Positions 33,086 through 40,432 of a DNA stretch of 46,173 nucleotides are shown here, in pieces. The first letter of the stretch is position 1; each line of letters begins with the position of its first letter. Origin of the DNA: Hydrogenophilales bacterium 16-61-112. Lineage in GTDB: Bacteria; Pseudomonadota; Gammaproteobacteria; Burkholderiales; Thiobacillaceae. The notes below the pieces were generated by a model. The model made no database searches and had not been told where the DNA came from. It worked only from the letters and a program-made list of their open reading frames with translations. Made by a program: the position numbers and the translations under genes. The DNA is taken from positions 1 through 46,173 of the forward strand of contig NCHD01000002.1 in assembly GCA_002257045.1 (NCBI GenBank), given 5' to 3'.

Positions 33086-33206
33086 TGTGGCGTGACCGGA
33101 TGCCGTTCTCGCGTAACACTTCTCGGACAGGGCGTAGTACGGGCGTTGCGTGTCGATCCATGCATCCTTCACAGCGCATCGCTTGCAAGGTGTGCCGTCG
33201 CTTTTT

Positions 33207-33479
33207 CTAGTGCCCTCTGGGTATTAGGATTTCGTTCTCCCGTATAAGCCGGAGGTTCTCGGCGCGTACACGGGAAAGCTTCATTTGCTCCGGCGTGACC
33301 AGCTTGGCGCCCGCCCCCTTAAGCGTGCCTGCTGCTGCCGCCTTGACCCCATTACGCAAAGTCTGCTCAATCAACCCCAGTTCACGGGCTGCTGCGCCTG
33401 CTGTCAGTCCGTCTATCTTGCGCTTGACTGCCAGTAACTTGAACTCGGCGGTGTATTCCTGCTTCTGTATCCGCTGCAT
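33207..33479 (-). mobile_element. IS3-family OrfA relic, truncated at the 3' end
   Basis: From ATG 33479 on the minus strand: EYTAEFKLLAVKRKIDG, AAARELGLIEQTLRNGVKAA, GAKLVTPEQM and VRAENLRLIRENEIL, the helix-turn-helix and leucine-zipper part of IS3-type OrfA. The reading then changes to PRGH and stops, so the end and all of OrfB are missing. The Trp of the usual NWVK motif is Gly here (NGVK). Its first bases abut soxB copy 2 at 33476, so this insertion removed the 5' end of that copy. Confidence 0.75.
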
Positions 33480-34951
33480 CTTGTCGGCAAACCGCTGCTG
33501 GATGCGTATGGAATCAAGGCCGGCAGCCGGCAGGCCTATGCGTTTTCGCATCTGGATTTCTGTCGGCGGCCCGCGCCTAAGGCAAGGTGGGCGGCTTCGC
33601 GCATCTGGCAACGCTGGTCAAGCGGATGAAGGCCAGCCGTCCCCAGGCCTTGTTGCTCAATGGCGGAGACAGTTGGCAAGGCTCGGCCACGGCGTTGTGG
33701 ACGGCCGGGCAGGACATGGTCGAGGCATCGCTTGAGTTGGGCGTCGATGTCATGACCGGGCATTGGGAGTTTACCCACGGCGCCGAGCGCGTCCTGCAGG
33801 TCGTGCGCAATGACTTCAAGGACAAGCTTGCCTTCATTGCCCAGAACATCGTGCACGAAGACAGCGACGCCCCGGTGTTCGATGCGTATGTCATGCGTGA
33901 ACAGAATGGCATTCCGGTTGCCATTATCGGTCAGGCGTTTCCCTGCACGCCCAAGGCGAACGGCGCGCAATTCACCCCGGACTGGGCGGTCGGGATCGAT
34001 GAAGCGCGCCTTCAGGCGATGGTCAACGCGGTGCGTGCCAAAGGCGCGCAGGTGGTCGTATTGCTAAGGTATGGCTATCGACCTCAAACTGGCGGCGCGC
34101 ATTTCCAGGATCGACATGATATTGGGCGGACATACCCACGACGGCGTGCCGGTGCCCAGCGTGGTCAAAAACCCCGGCGGGGCAACCGTCGTCACCAACG
34201 CCGGATCCCACGGTAAATTTTTGGCCGTGATTGATTTCGACGTCAAACAGGGCCGTGTGGCCGACTATCGATACCACCTGTTGCCGGTCTTCTCGGAACT
34301 GCTGCCTGCCGATCCCGCCATGCAGGCAACCATAGCTCGGGTGCGCGCGCCATTCGAATCGCGGCTTCAGGAACCGATTGCCGAAAGCCAGCAACTGCTT
34401 TATCGGCGCGGTAATTTCAACGGCTCCTGGGACCAGTTGATTGTCGATGCCCTGATGCAGGTCAAGAGCGCATAGATTGCCTTCTCCCCCGGTTTTCGTT
34501 GGGGCACCACGCTCCTGCCCGGACAAACGATTACCCGCGAACATTTGATGGAGCAGACGGCAATCTCTTACCCCAATACCTCGGTGGTGGAAATGACCGG
34601 CACCAAAGTCAGGCAACACCTGGAAAACTTTGCGACATGATTTTCAATGACGATCCCTATCAACACCAGGGAGGTGACATGATGCGTACCGGCAGACTGG
34701 TGTATACATGTGAACCCGCAAGCAAAATCAATTCGCGCATCAGCGACATGAGCTTGAACGGACAGCCGATACAAGCCGACAAGTCCTACAAAGTGGCGCG
34801 ATGGGGGGTGGGCAGCGCGCAATCGGAGGGTGAACCGGTGTGGGACGTGGTTGAGCAGTATCTGAAAAGCGCCCCGGTTGTTAAAAACCACACGCCCAAC
34901 GTACCGCGATTGATAGGCGTGGGTGCAAACCCGGGATTCGCCAATGAGTAG
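33476..34951 (+). pseudogene. soxB: Decayed soxB copy 2 (3' part)
   Basis: SoxB sequence from LVGKPLLDAYGIKAG to the natural end (NVPRLIGVGANPGF, stop 34949-34951). It is broken by at least five lesions: loss of the 5' end to the IS3 relic; a 1-bp deletion near 33565 and a TAA soon after; a deletion of about 8 bp near 34065 that removes the SHNG metal-ligand motif (LLRYG instead); a TAG at 34474 (VKSA*IAFSPGF); and a 1-bp deletion near 34632. Intact motifs include GHWEFTHG, GGHTHDGVPVP and GFRWGTTLLPG. The end overlaps the DUF1566 start. Bases 33476-34053 repeat copy 1. Confidence 0.92.
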
Positions 34952-35969
34952 TCAGCGCCTGACCGCTTGCCGTTATCTGCATACCGGCCAACGCACCTGC
35001 CATGCCGACGATGGACGCGAGCTTGCCTGCGCAGGGTCCGGCCAGGACGCCTCGTTTGCAGTCGGCATGCCCTGGCCGGAACCGCGTTTCGAGGTGCGCG
35101 ACGACGCGGTCATGGATCGTCTGACCGGCCTGATCTGGTGTCGCAACGCCAACCTCGCCGAGTTTCCGCTCAGCTGGCAGGAAGCACTCGATTTCGTCGC
35201 GACCATGAATCGCGAACAGCGGTTCGGCCAGCGCGACTGGCGCATGCCCAATCGCCGCGAGTTGCGCAGTGTGCTCAGCCTGCAAACCCGATTGCCTGCG
35301 CTGCCCGAGCGACACCCGTTCGTCGATGTGTTCAACGGCTGGTACTGGACGTCGACCACGGCGGCCATCAGCCCGGCGCACGCCTGGTATGTGGCGCTCG
35401 ATGGCGCGCGCATGTTTTACGGCGGCAAGGATCAATCCTTCATGCTGTGGCCGGTACGCGGCGAAGGCCTGGGCGTAGTCCCGCGCACCGGCCAAAGCCT
35501 GTGCTACGACACCGCCGGCAAAGTCATTTCATGCGCCGGGACGGGGCAAGACGGCGAAAGGCGTATCGGCGCGCCGTGGCCTGAACCTCGTTTCGAAATG
35601 CGCCCAGCCGGCGTCCTGGATCGACTCACCGGCCTGCTCTGGCGCCGCAACGCGAACCTCACCCCGCATCCGGTGCGATGGGATGAGGCATTGGCAACCG
35701 TGGCCAAACTCAACCAGGCAGGCGAGGGCAGTGACTGGCGTCTGCCCACCATCAACGAACTGGAGTCGCTGGTGGATTGTGCCGCCCACAGCCCGGCCTT
35801 GCCGTCCGGGCATCCGTTTGCCGATGTGCAGGATATTTACTGGTCCTCAACTACAAGCCTTTTCGAGCCTGATTGGGCCTGGGCGCTCTACCTGGAAAAG
35901 GGCGCGACGGGTGTCGGACAAAAGCGCTTTGCACAATTCTCGGTATGGGCCGTTGCCGCTCTTGATTAA
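34944..35969 (+). CDS. Two-domain DUF1566 (Lcl-type) protein
   Basis: A 341-residue protein made of two similar halves. Each has W.EPRFE.R, DRLTGL.W.RNANL, an HP/Phe and Trp-rich middle (DWRMPNRRELRS and DWRLPTINELES), then YW(T/S)STT and a C-terminal VWA/WPVRG strand: the DUF1566 pattern. There is no signal peptide. The fold is C-type-lectin-like; function unknown. ATG 34944 overlaps the soxB relic stop (ATGAGTAG), so it was once translated in series with soxB and may now be poorly coupled. GTG 34923 is an alternative start. Confidence 0.7.
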   Translation: MSSQRLTACRYLHTGQRTCHADDGRELACAGSGQDASFAVGMPWPEPRFEVRDDAVMDRLTGLIWCRNANLAEFPLSWQEALDFVATMNREQRFGQRDWRMPNRRELRSVLSLQTRLPALPERHPFVDVFNGWYWTSTTAAISPAHAWYVALDGARMFYGGKDQSFMLWPVRGEGLGVVPRTGQSLCYDTAGKVISCAGTGQDGERRIGAPWPEPRFEMRPAGVLDRLTGLLWRRNANLTPHPVRWDEALATVAKLNQAGEGSDWRLPTINELESLVDCAAHSPALPSGHPFADVQDIYWSSTTSLFEPDWAWALYLEKGATGVGQKRFAQFSVWAVAALD

Positions 35970-35979
35970 ATCAGGTTCA

Positions 35980-36105
35980 TTACTTTTTACGCATGACAAC
36001 GACAATTACGGCAATAACCAAAATCACGACCAGAACCATCCATAATCCGCCCGATCCACCCATGTAACCCGTTCCCCAGCTTCCGGTCCAATCACCTTGC
36101 ATCAT
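35980..36105 (-). CDS. Small membrane protein, 41 residues
   Basis: Starts MMQGDWTGSWGTGYMGG, then one helix (LWMVLVVILVIAVIVVVM) and a basic end (RKK). Gly/Trp-rich N-terminus plus one helix is a common layout for small metal- or stress-related membrane proteins. The GAGG site lies 8 nt from ATG 36105; ATG 36111 is too close. It converges on the DUF1566 gene. Confidence 0.65.
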   Translation of the reverse strand: MMQGDWTGSWGTGYMGGSGGLWMVLVVILVIAVIVVVMRKK

Positions 36106-36232
36106 GCTCATCACCTCGCGACTTCATTGATTTACGATGGATTGGAATCCGGAAAAATTGCGCAACGCGAGCGCTCATTTTCAGGATCCTTTCGTAGCCC
36201 GTAGCGGCCGGCTACCGGGTAAGCAACGGTTA

Positions 36233-36721
36233 TTACATACGAGCCATATGACTCATTTGCATCTTGTCGAAGGTCGCTTGTTGTTCGGCTGTAAGCGTGG
36301 CGTAGAAGGTTTTGACGGCGTCTGCCATTTTGGCCATGTTTTGCGCCCGGTTTTCCATCAAATCCGCCATCTTCGCCATCCGTTCCGGCGCGGTCTTCTT
36401 CGGCATGGACTGGGCGGTGTCCTTCATCTGATCCCGCATGGCCACCATGTTTTTAGCTTGATCGTTTACTTGATCGGAGAATGTCTTCCAGGCCGGTTTC
36501 TGATCTGCGGTGAGATTCAGCTTGGCATTCAGCTCACTTAAGTTTTTATGTGCGCGGGCAACGGGATCCATCTTCATGTCGCCTGACATCATGCCCATGC
36601 CGTTACAGTCCATTCCAGCGTGATGCGGACCCATTTTCGTACCAGATCCGGCGGCCGTTGCGAGGCTCACTGCAAACAGTGAGGAAACCAGTCCCAACGT
36701 GAGTTTGGTATGCAGTTTCAT
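36233..36721 (-). CDS. Periplasmic Spy/CpxP-like (LTXXQ) protein
   Basis: A 162-residue protein: signal peptide MKLHTKLTLGLVSSLFAV to LATAAG, a Met/His/Gly-rich stretch (KMGPHHAGMDCNGMGMM, possibly metal-binding), then a helical part with two LTXXQ motifs (LTADQKPAWKTF, LTAEQQATFDKM). Family members act as periplasmic chaperones or metal-stress sensors. Start: AAGGAG lies 7 nt from ATG 36721 (4 nt from ATG 36724). Operator candidate D is 163 bp upstream. It forms a pair with the 41-residue membrane protein downstream on the same strand. Confidence 0.8.
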   Translation of the reverse strand: MKLHTKLTLGLVSSLFAVSLATAAGSGTKMGPHHAGMDCNGMGMMSGDMKMDPVARAHKNLSELNAKLNLTADQKPAWKTFSDQVNDQAKNMVAMRDQMKDTAQSMPKKTAPERMAKMADLMENRAQNMAKMADAVKTFYATLTAEQQATFDKMQMSHMARM

Positions 36722-36881
36722 CATCAATCTCCTTAAAGTGTTTTGGATCGTGTGGACACCAGCAAGGTGGCAATAGGCCCCTTGATGTTTGCTATCGGTA
36801 GCCGGTTATCAGCATAGTCATGCGAGATATCCGGTTCATCCGGTTAGCAATTTAAGTTTCGCGTCTGAAGCCGACCTGCGT

Positions 36882-36899
36882 CTGTGCGTCAACGCACAC
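36882..36899. promoter_or_regulatory. Operator candidate D, upstream of the Spy-like gene
   Basis: GTGCGTCAACGCAC at 36884-36897, preceded by CT, fits the shared motif with arms GTGCG/CGCAC. It lies in the 304-bp gap between the SRPBCC gene and the Spy-like gene; I see no other feature in that gap. Confidence 0.5.
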
Positions 36900-37025
36900 A
36901 CGCCACTGCGGTATTGACTCAAGTCAGTGGTTATCCTCCGAAGCGCCATGCCGCTTTCCACCTTTGCAACGATGGACCGGCGAAAAAATGCCCGGCAGCT
37001 ATCCCTGGTTGGGCCATTTCCGATG

Positions 37026-37523
37026 TCACGCTTTTGCCATCAAATCGATGTTTTCCTGGCTCACCAGCGGTGCATCAAGCTGACGTGCGAGTCCTTCTGC
37101 GCCCTGCCGCATGAGAACCCCGTGGTTGCGGATAAACATCGAGCGGGCAAATGGGGCGATCAGGTTCATCCACCAGCGGGTGCTGCGGACATGCCACTCG
37201 TAACGGATGACGCTGACCGCGCCCTCGTTGCTGAAATGCCAGCGGCCGATTCCTTCGAGGTCGCCCTGGACGGATCCCTCGATGACCACATATTTTTCAA
37301 TGCGGGTGGCGCGCACCTCGAACACCATCCGGTAAGGCAATCGCCCCTGCCAGACATAACGCAGGATGCTGTTGATCCCATGGGCATCACCGGCCGCAAC
37401 TTCCTCCACTTTCTGCATGCCCGGCCACCAGTCCGGCCAGTTCGGGGAATTGTGGATGGCTGCGTACACCGCCTCCAGCGGTGCATCGAAGCGCCAGATT
37501 GTCAGCAAGCGATATTCCGCCAC
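37026..37523 (-). CDS. SRPBCC-family (polyketide cyclase-like) protein
   Basis: A 165-residue protein with the SRPBCC helix-grip pattern: IWRFDAPLEAVYAAIHNS, a W-rich WPDWWPGMQKVEEV, then beta strands (YRMVFEVRATRIEKY, RWHFSNEG) and the long C-terminal helix (LIAPFARSMFIRNHGVLMRQ). It binds an unknown hydrophobic ligand, and no catalytic residues can be assigned. No signal peptide, so cytoplasmic. Divergent from the DsrC-like gene; operator E lies between them. Confidence 0.8.
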   Translation of the reverse strand: MAEYRLLTIWRFDAPLEAVYAAIHNSPNWPDWWPGMQKVEEVAAGDAHGINSILRYVWQGRLPYRMVFEVRATRIEKYVVIEGSVQGDLEGIGRWHFSNEGAVSVIRYEWHVRSTRWWMNLIAPFARSMFIRNHGVLMRQGAEGLARQLDAPLVSQENIDLMAKA

Positions 37524-37622
37524 GGTGTCTCCAGATGAGGGCTAAAGTGAATCAGCGATGGCTGCAAAGCAAGCCGGTGATGCGGATCGCTGCAGGTCAT
37601 GGGCGCAAGTTTGCCCGGTTCT

Positions 37623-37674
37623 GTGTGTGCTGTCGTACAGACGCGTTTTTGCCCATGCGTACCATTGTGGGCAA
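37623..37674. promoter_or_regulatory. Operator candidate E, shared by the SRPBCC and DsrC-like genes
   Basis: GTGTGCTGTCGTAC at 37625-37638, followed by AG, fits the shared motif with one change. A separate inverted repeat (TTGCCCA at 37649-37655, TGGGCAA at 37668-37674) follows. Both sit between divergent starts at 37523 and 37789. Confidence 0.45.
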
Positions 37675-37788
37675 GGTCGTGGCAATGACATCTTGTCGGC
37701 AATTCCGGGAAGAAGGCCTCGATCCTGACTCGGAGGGCGTCACTGCTTGCCGGTGTGAGGAAATTGATTGAAAAACAGGAGAATGACC

Positions 37789-38157
37789 ATGAACGATGCA
37801 ACTCAGGATTTTGTACGCCCAGGCTACGAAACCCAACCCATTCCGGGTTTCCCCCATGCGCCTTCCGACTGGTCCTGCGAACAGGCCGAGAAAGTCGCCC
37901 AAACGGAAGGTCTTGCGCTGACTGAAGCGCACTGGCAGGTCGTGCGTGCATTGCAAGAGCTGTGTACACAGAATGCGGAACCGGCCCTGAACGCGCGCGA
38001 CCTGCACGATGCGCTCGATGAGCATTTCCATGCCGATGGCGGCATCAAGTATCTCTACGAGTTGTTCCCCAAGGGGCCTCTGGCCCAGGGCTGTCTGCTC
38101 GCCGGAGTGGAACCGCCGGCAGGCACGCGGGATCAGGGCATGGGCAGCGCGGTTTAA
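37789..38157 (+). CDS. DsrC/TusE-family protein lacking the penultimate cysteine
   Basis: A 122-residue protein with a clear DsrC/TusE C-terminal half: LALTEAHWQVVRALQEL, DGGIKYLYELFPKGPLAQGC, then LAGVEPPAG. The upstream cysteine of the DsrC arm (QGC) is present, but the one expected near the end (PTGC) is replaced by AGTRDQG, so the intramolecular disulfide chemistry of DsrC is not possible. Such variants are treated as regulatory or TusE-like. The start has AGGAG 7 nt upstream (ATG 37789). Divergent from SRPBCC. Confidence 0.8.
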   Translation: MNDATQDFVRPGYETQPIPGFPHAPSDWSCEQAEKVAQTEGLALTEAHWQVVRALQELCTQNAEPALNARDLHDALDEHFHADGGIKYLYELFPKGPLAQGCLLAGVEPPAGTRDQGMGSAV

Positions 38158-38224
38158 GCCCACGGCATCCGCAACAAGACGCAGCAACCGCCGCGCATCC
38201 CCTCTGCGGGTTTGCGTGGCCTCG

Positions 38225-38452
38225 TCACGTTTTGCTCAGTCGTTCCGCGCCCGTCCGACCTGAGCTTGCCAGAAACGCGCGGCGGGTCGAGTCAACCGGA
38301 CGGAAGGCGCCACGCATGCGGCTGATCACCATAGCCGCCCCGGCCTTGTCCTCCCTGCGTGTGCTCATGCACGGGGGGTTGCCCTCGATCACCACGGCCA
38401 CCCCGTTGGGCTGCAAGACGTCGATCAGCGCGTCGGCCCGGCGATTTGCACT
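38225..38452 (-). pseudogene. folE: C-terminal relic of GTP cyclohydrolase I
   Basis: On the minus strand about 65 residues match the end of FolE: ADALIDVLQPNGVAVVIEG, then PPCMSTRREDKAG and VISRMRGAFRPVDSTRRAFL. FolE normally is near 190-220 residues; the first two thirds, including the zinc and catalytic His/Cys region, are missing. The usual H.CM.MRG reads PPCMSTRR. No full gene is nearby, so this is a remnant. Confidence 0.7.
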
Positions 38453-38548
38453 GTCATTCTTTCCTGAGTCTGCAGCCGTCTGGGGTCGACCTCGACTAGC
38501 GGGCAAGTTTGGAAATGCCCACACCCGGGCGGTTCATCCTTAAGTCCA

Positions 38549-40120
38549 TCAATGGGGAAAGGCGGGCGGTACGCCTGTCTGCAGCAAGATAGCCAGCACC
38601 TCTGCCCCCACCGGACGGCCGAAAAAGTAGCCTTGACCCTCGTCGCAATGCTGGGCCATAAGAAAAGCAACCTGTTCTGCTGTTTCGACGCCCTCCGCAA
38701 TGACACATAGCCTGAGCGCTTTTGCCATGCTGATCACGGCACTGACGATGGTGGCATCATCCGGATTGCTGGTTATCTGGTTCACGAACGACTGGTCGAT
38801 CTTCAGGGTATTAATCGGAAACTGCCGCAGATAACTCAGACTGGAATAGCCGGTGCCGAAGTCATCGATTGCAAGCTTGATGCCCAGGGCTGCGAGCGCG
38901 TGCAGAACGGAATCGGCAGACGCGGCATCCCGCATGAGGACGCTTTCGGTCAGCTCAAGTTCCAGATAGCCCGGTTCCAGGCGCGACTCTTCGAGGGTCG
39001 CGCGCAAGCATTGGAGAAAGTCCCCGGCGCGGAACTCAAGCGCGGAGGTGTTGACGGCAACGGTGATCGGCGGCAAACCCGCATCCTGCCAGGCGCGGGC
39101 CTGGACGCAGGCTTCGCGCAGCACCCAGCGGCCTATCGGCAGGATCAGGCCGCTGTCTTCGGCGATGGGCACGAACTGTGCGGGTTCCAGCAGTCCGCGT
39201 TGCGGATGCTGCCAGCGGATGAGCGCCTCGACGCTGACGATCGTGCCGCTGAGAAGATTGATTTTCGGCTGATAGTGCAACACGAATTCCCGCCGTTCCA
39301 GCGCGAGACGCAGGCCGGCTTCGATCGATTGCCGTTGAACGGCCCGGGCATTCATCTCCTGCTCGAAGAATTTGTAATTGTTACGTCCGCTTTCCTTGGC
39401 TTGGTACATCGCGATGTCCGCATGCTTGATCAGGGTTTCTGCATCCCGGCCATCGTCGGGGTAGATGCTGATACCGATACTCACGCCGATGTGCAGATCG
39501 TGCTGGTCGATGAGGTGAGAGGGCGCGAGCGCGATGAGCATCTTTTGTGCAGACAGCGCCACGTCTTCTGCATGCCCGATATCGGGAAGCAGCAGCACGA
39601 ATTCATCCCCGCCCTGGCGACTGACCGTGTCCGAGTGGCGCACGCCCCCCACCAGGCGTTGTGCCACCGACTGCAGCAGTTTGTCACCCACCGCATGCCC
39701 CAGTGAATCGTTGATATGCTTGAATCGATCGAGGTCCAGGAACATCACCGCAAGGCGTTTGCCCTGGCGGTGAGCCAGTGCAATGGCGTGGGCAAGCCGG
39801 TCATTCAACAGAATGCGGTTAGGCAAATCGGTGAGCACATCGTGGTGGGCCAAATGATCCTGATCAGCATGTGCCGTTTGGACTTGTTCGGCCAGCTTGT
39901 GTGCGTCAATGGTGGCGATAACCAGTTGGGCATTCGCTTGCTGCAACATGCCTATTTGATCGTCGCGGGTTCCCTGTGTCGTTTCTGCCGCGCGAATGTC
40001 CCGCTCGCGCTTGTCGATGCTCCTTTCGCGCACAACGACAACCCTTTCGCGCAAATCCACGGCATTTTCCCGGGCCGCGGCCCGTTTTTCACGGCCATGA
40101 GCGGCCACTTCATCGTCCAT
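38549..40120 (-). CDS. GGDEF-EAL cyclic-di-GMP signalling protein
   Basis: A 523-residue cytoplasmic protein. Residues 1-90 are a charged coiled coil (AARENAVDLRERVVVVRER, RDIRAAETTQ, MLQQANAQLVIATID). The GGDEF domain has SRQGGDEF intact, and the EAL domain has VEALIRWQHP, LELTESVLM, DDFGTGYSSLSYL and AEGVET, so both cyclase and phosphodiesterase sites look complete. No sensor domain is seen other than the coiled coil, which is nearly the same as that of the hybrid kinase 312 bp upstream. Operator candidate G lies in that gap. Confidence 0.9.
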   Translation of the reverse strand: MDDEVAAHGREKRAAARENAVDLRERVVVVRERSIDKRERDIRAAETTQGTRDDQIGMLQQANAQLVIATIDAHKLAEQVQTAHADQDHLAHHDVLTDLPNRILLNDRLAHAIALAHRQGKRLAVMFLDLDRFKHINDSLGHAVGDKLLQSVAQRLVGGVRHSDTVSRQGGDEFVLLLPDIGHAEDVALSAQKMLIALAPSHLIDQHDLHIGVSIGISIYPDDGRDAETLIKHADIAMYQAKESGRNNYKFFEQEMNARAVQRQSIEAGLRLALERREFVLHYQPKINLLSGTIVSVEALIRWQHPQRGLLEPAQFVPIAEDSGLILPIGRWVLREACVQARAWQDAGLPPITVAVNTSALEFRAGDFLQCLRATLEESRLEPGYLELELTESVLMRDAASADSVLHALAALGIKLAIDDFGTGYSSLSYLRQFPINTLKIDQSFVNQITSNPDDATIVSAVISMAKALRLCVIAEGVETAEQVAFLMAQHCDEGQGYFFGRPVGAEVLAILLQTGVPPAFPH

Positions 40121-40227
40121 GACAGCACTTTCCCTGTGCGGGATCTGAAGCGCCGTATTGATTATTTATAACCACTATCATCGTCCTCCATTATGCGGCT
40201 CTGGCGGGTGCACAGGAAGGCTAGGCG

Positions 40228-40261
40228 TGTTGTCTACAACAGTCGGTACGGTGACGCACAG
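40228..40261. promoter_or_regulatory. Operator candidate G plus a second palindrome before the GGDEF-EAL gene
   Basis: Reading minus, CTGTGCGTCACCGTAC (40261-40246) is an exact fit to the shared motif. Just beside it TGTTGTCTACAACA (40228-40241) is a perfect inverted repeat with a 2-bp centre. Both lie 108-141 bp upstream of ATG 40120. Apart from these, the 312-bp gap shows nothing. Confidence 0.5.
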
Positions 40262-40432
40262 AGCCTGGGGCTGACACTTCCGGTGCTGATCACGCCCGTA
40301 TCTACGAGGGTATTGCCTGTAATTGAAAGTCTTGGGATTCACGAACAACGGGTCGGTCGTCAGGGTATTGACCGGAAACTGAATTTGACCACACGGACTG
40401 AAATAGCGAACGCCATGAACAATTGGGCCGTC

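Noticed and set aside
32941-33200. CRISPR-like repeat cluster in the palindrome region
   Set aside because: Repeats are inverted rather than regularly spaced direct repeats, and there are no spacers or cas genes.
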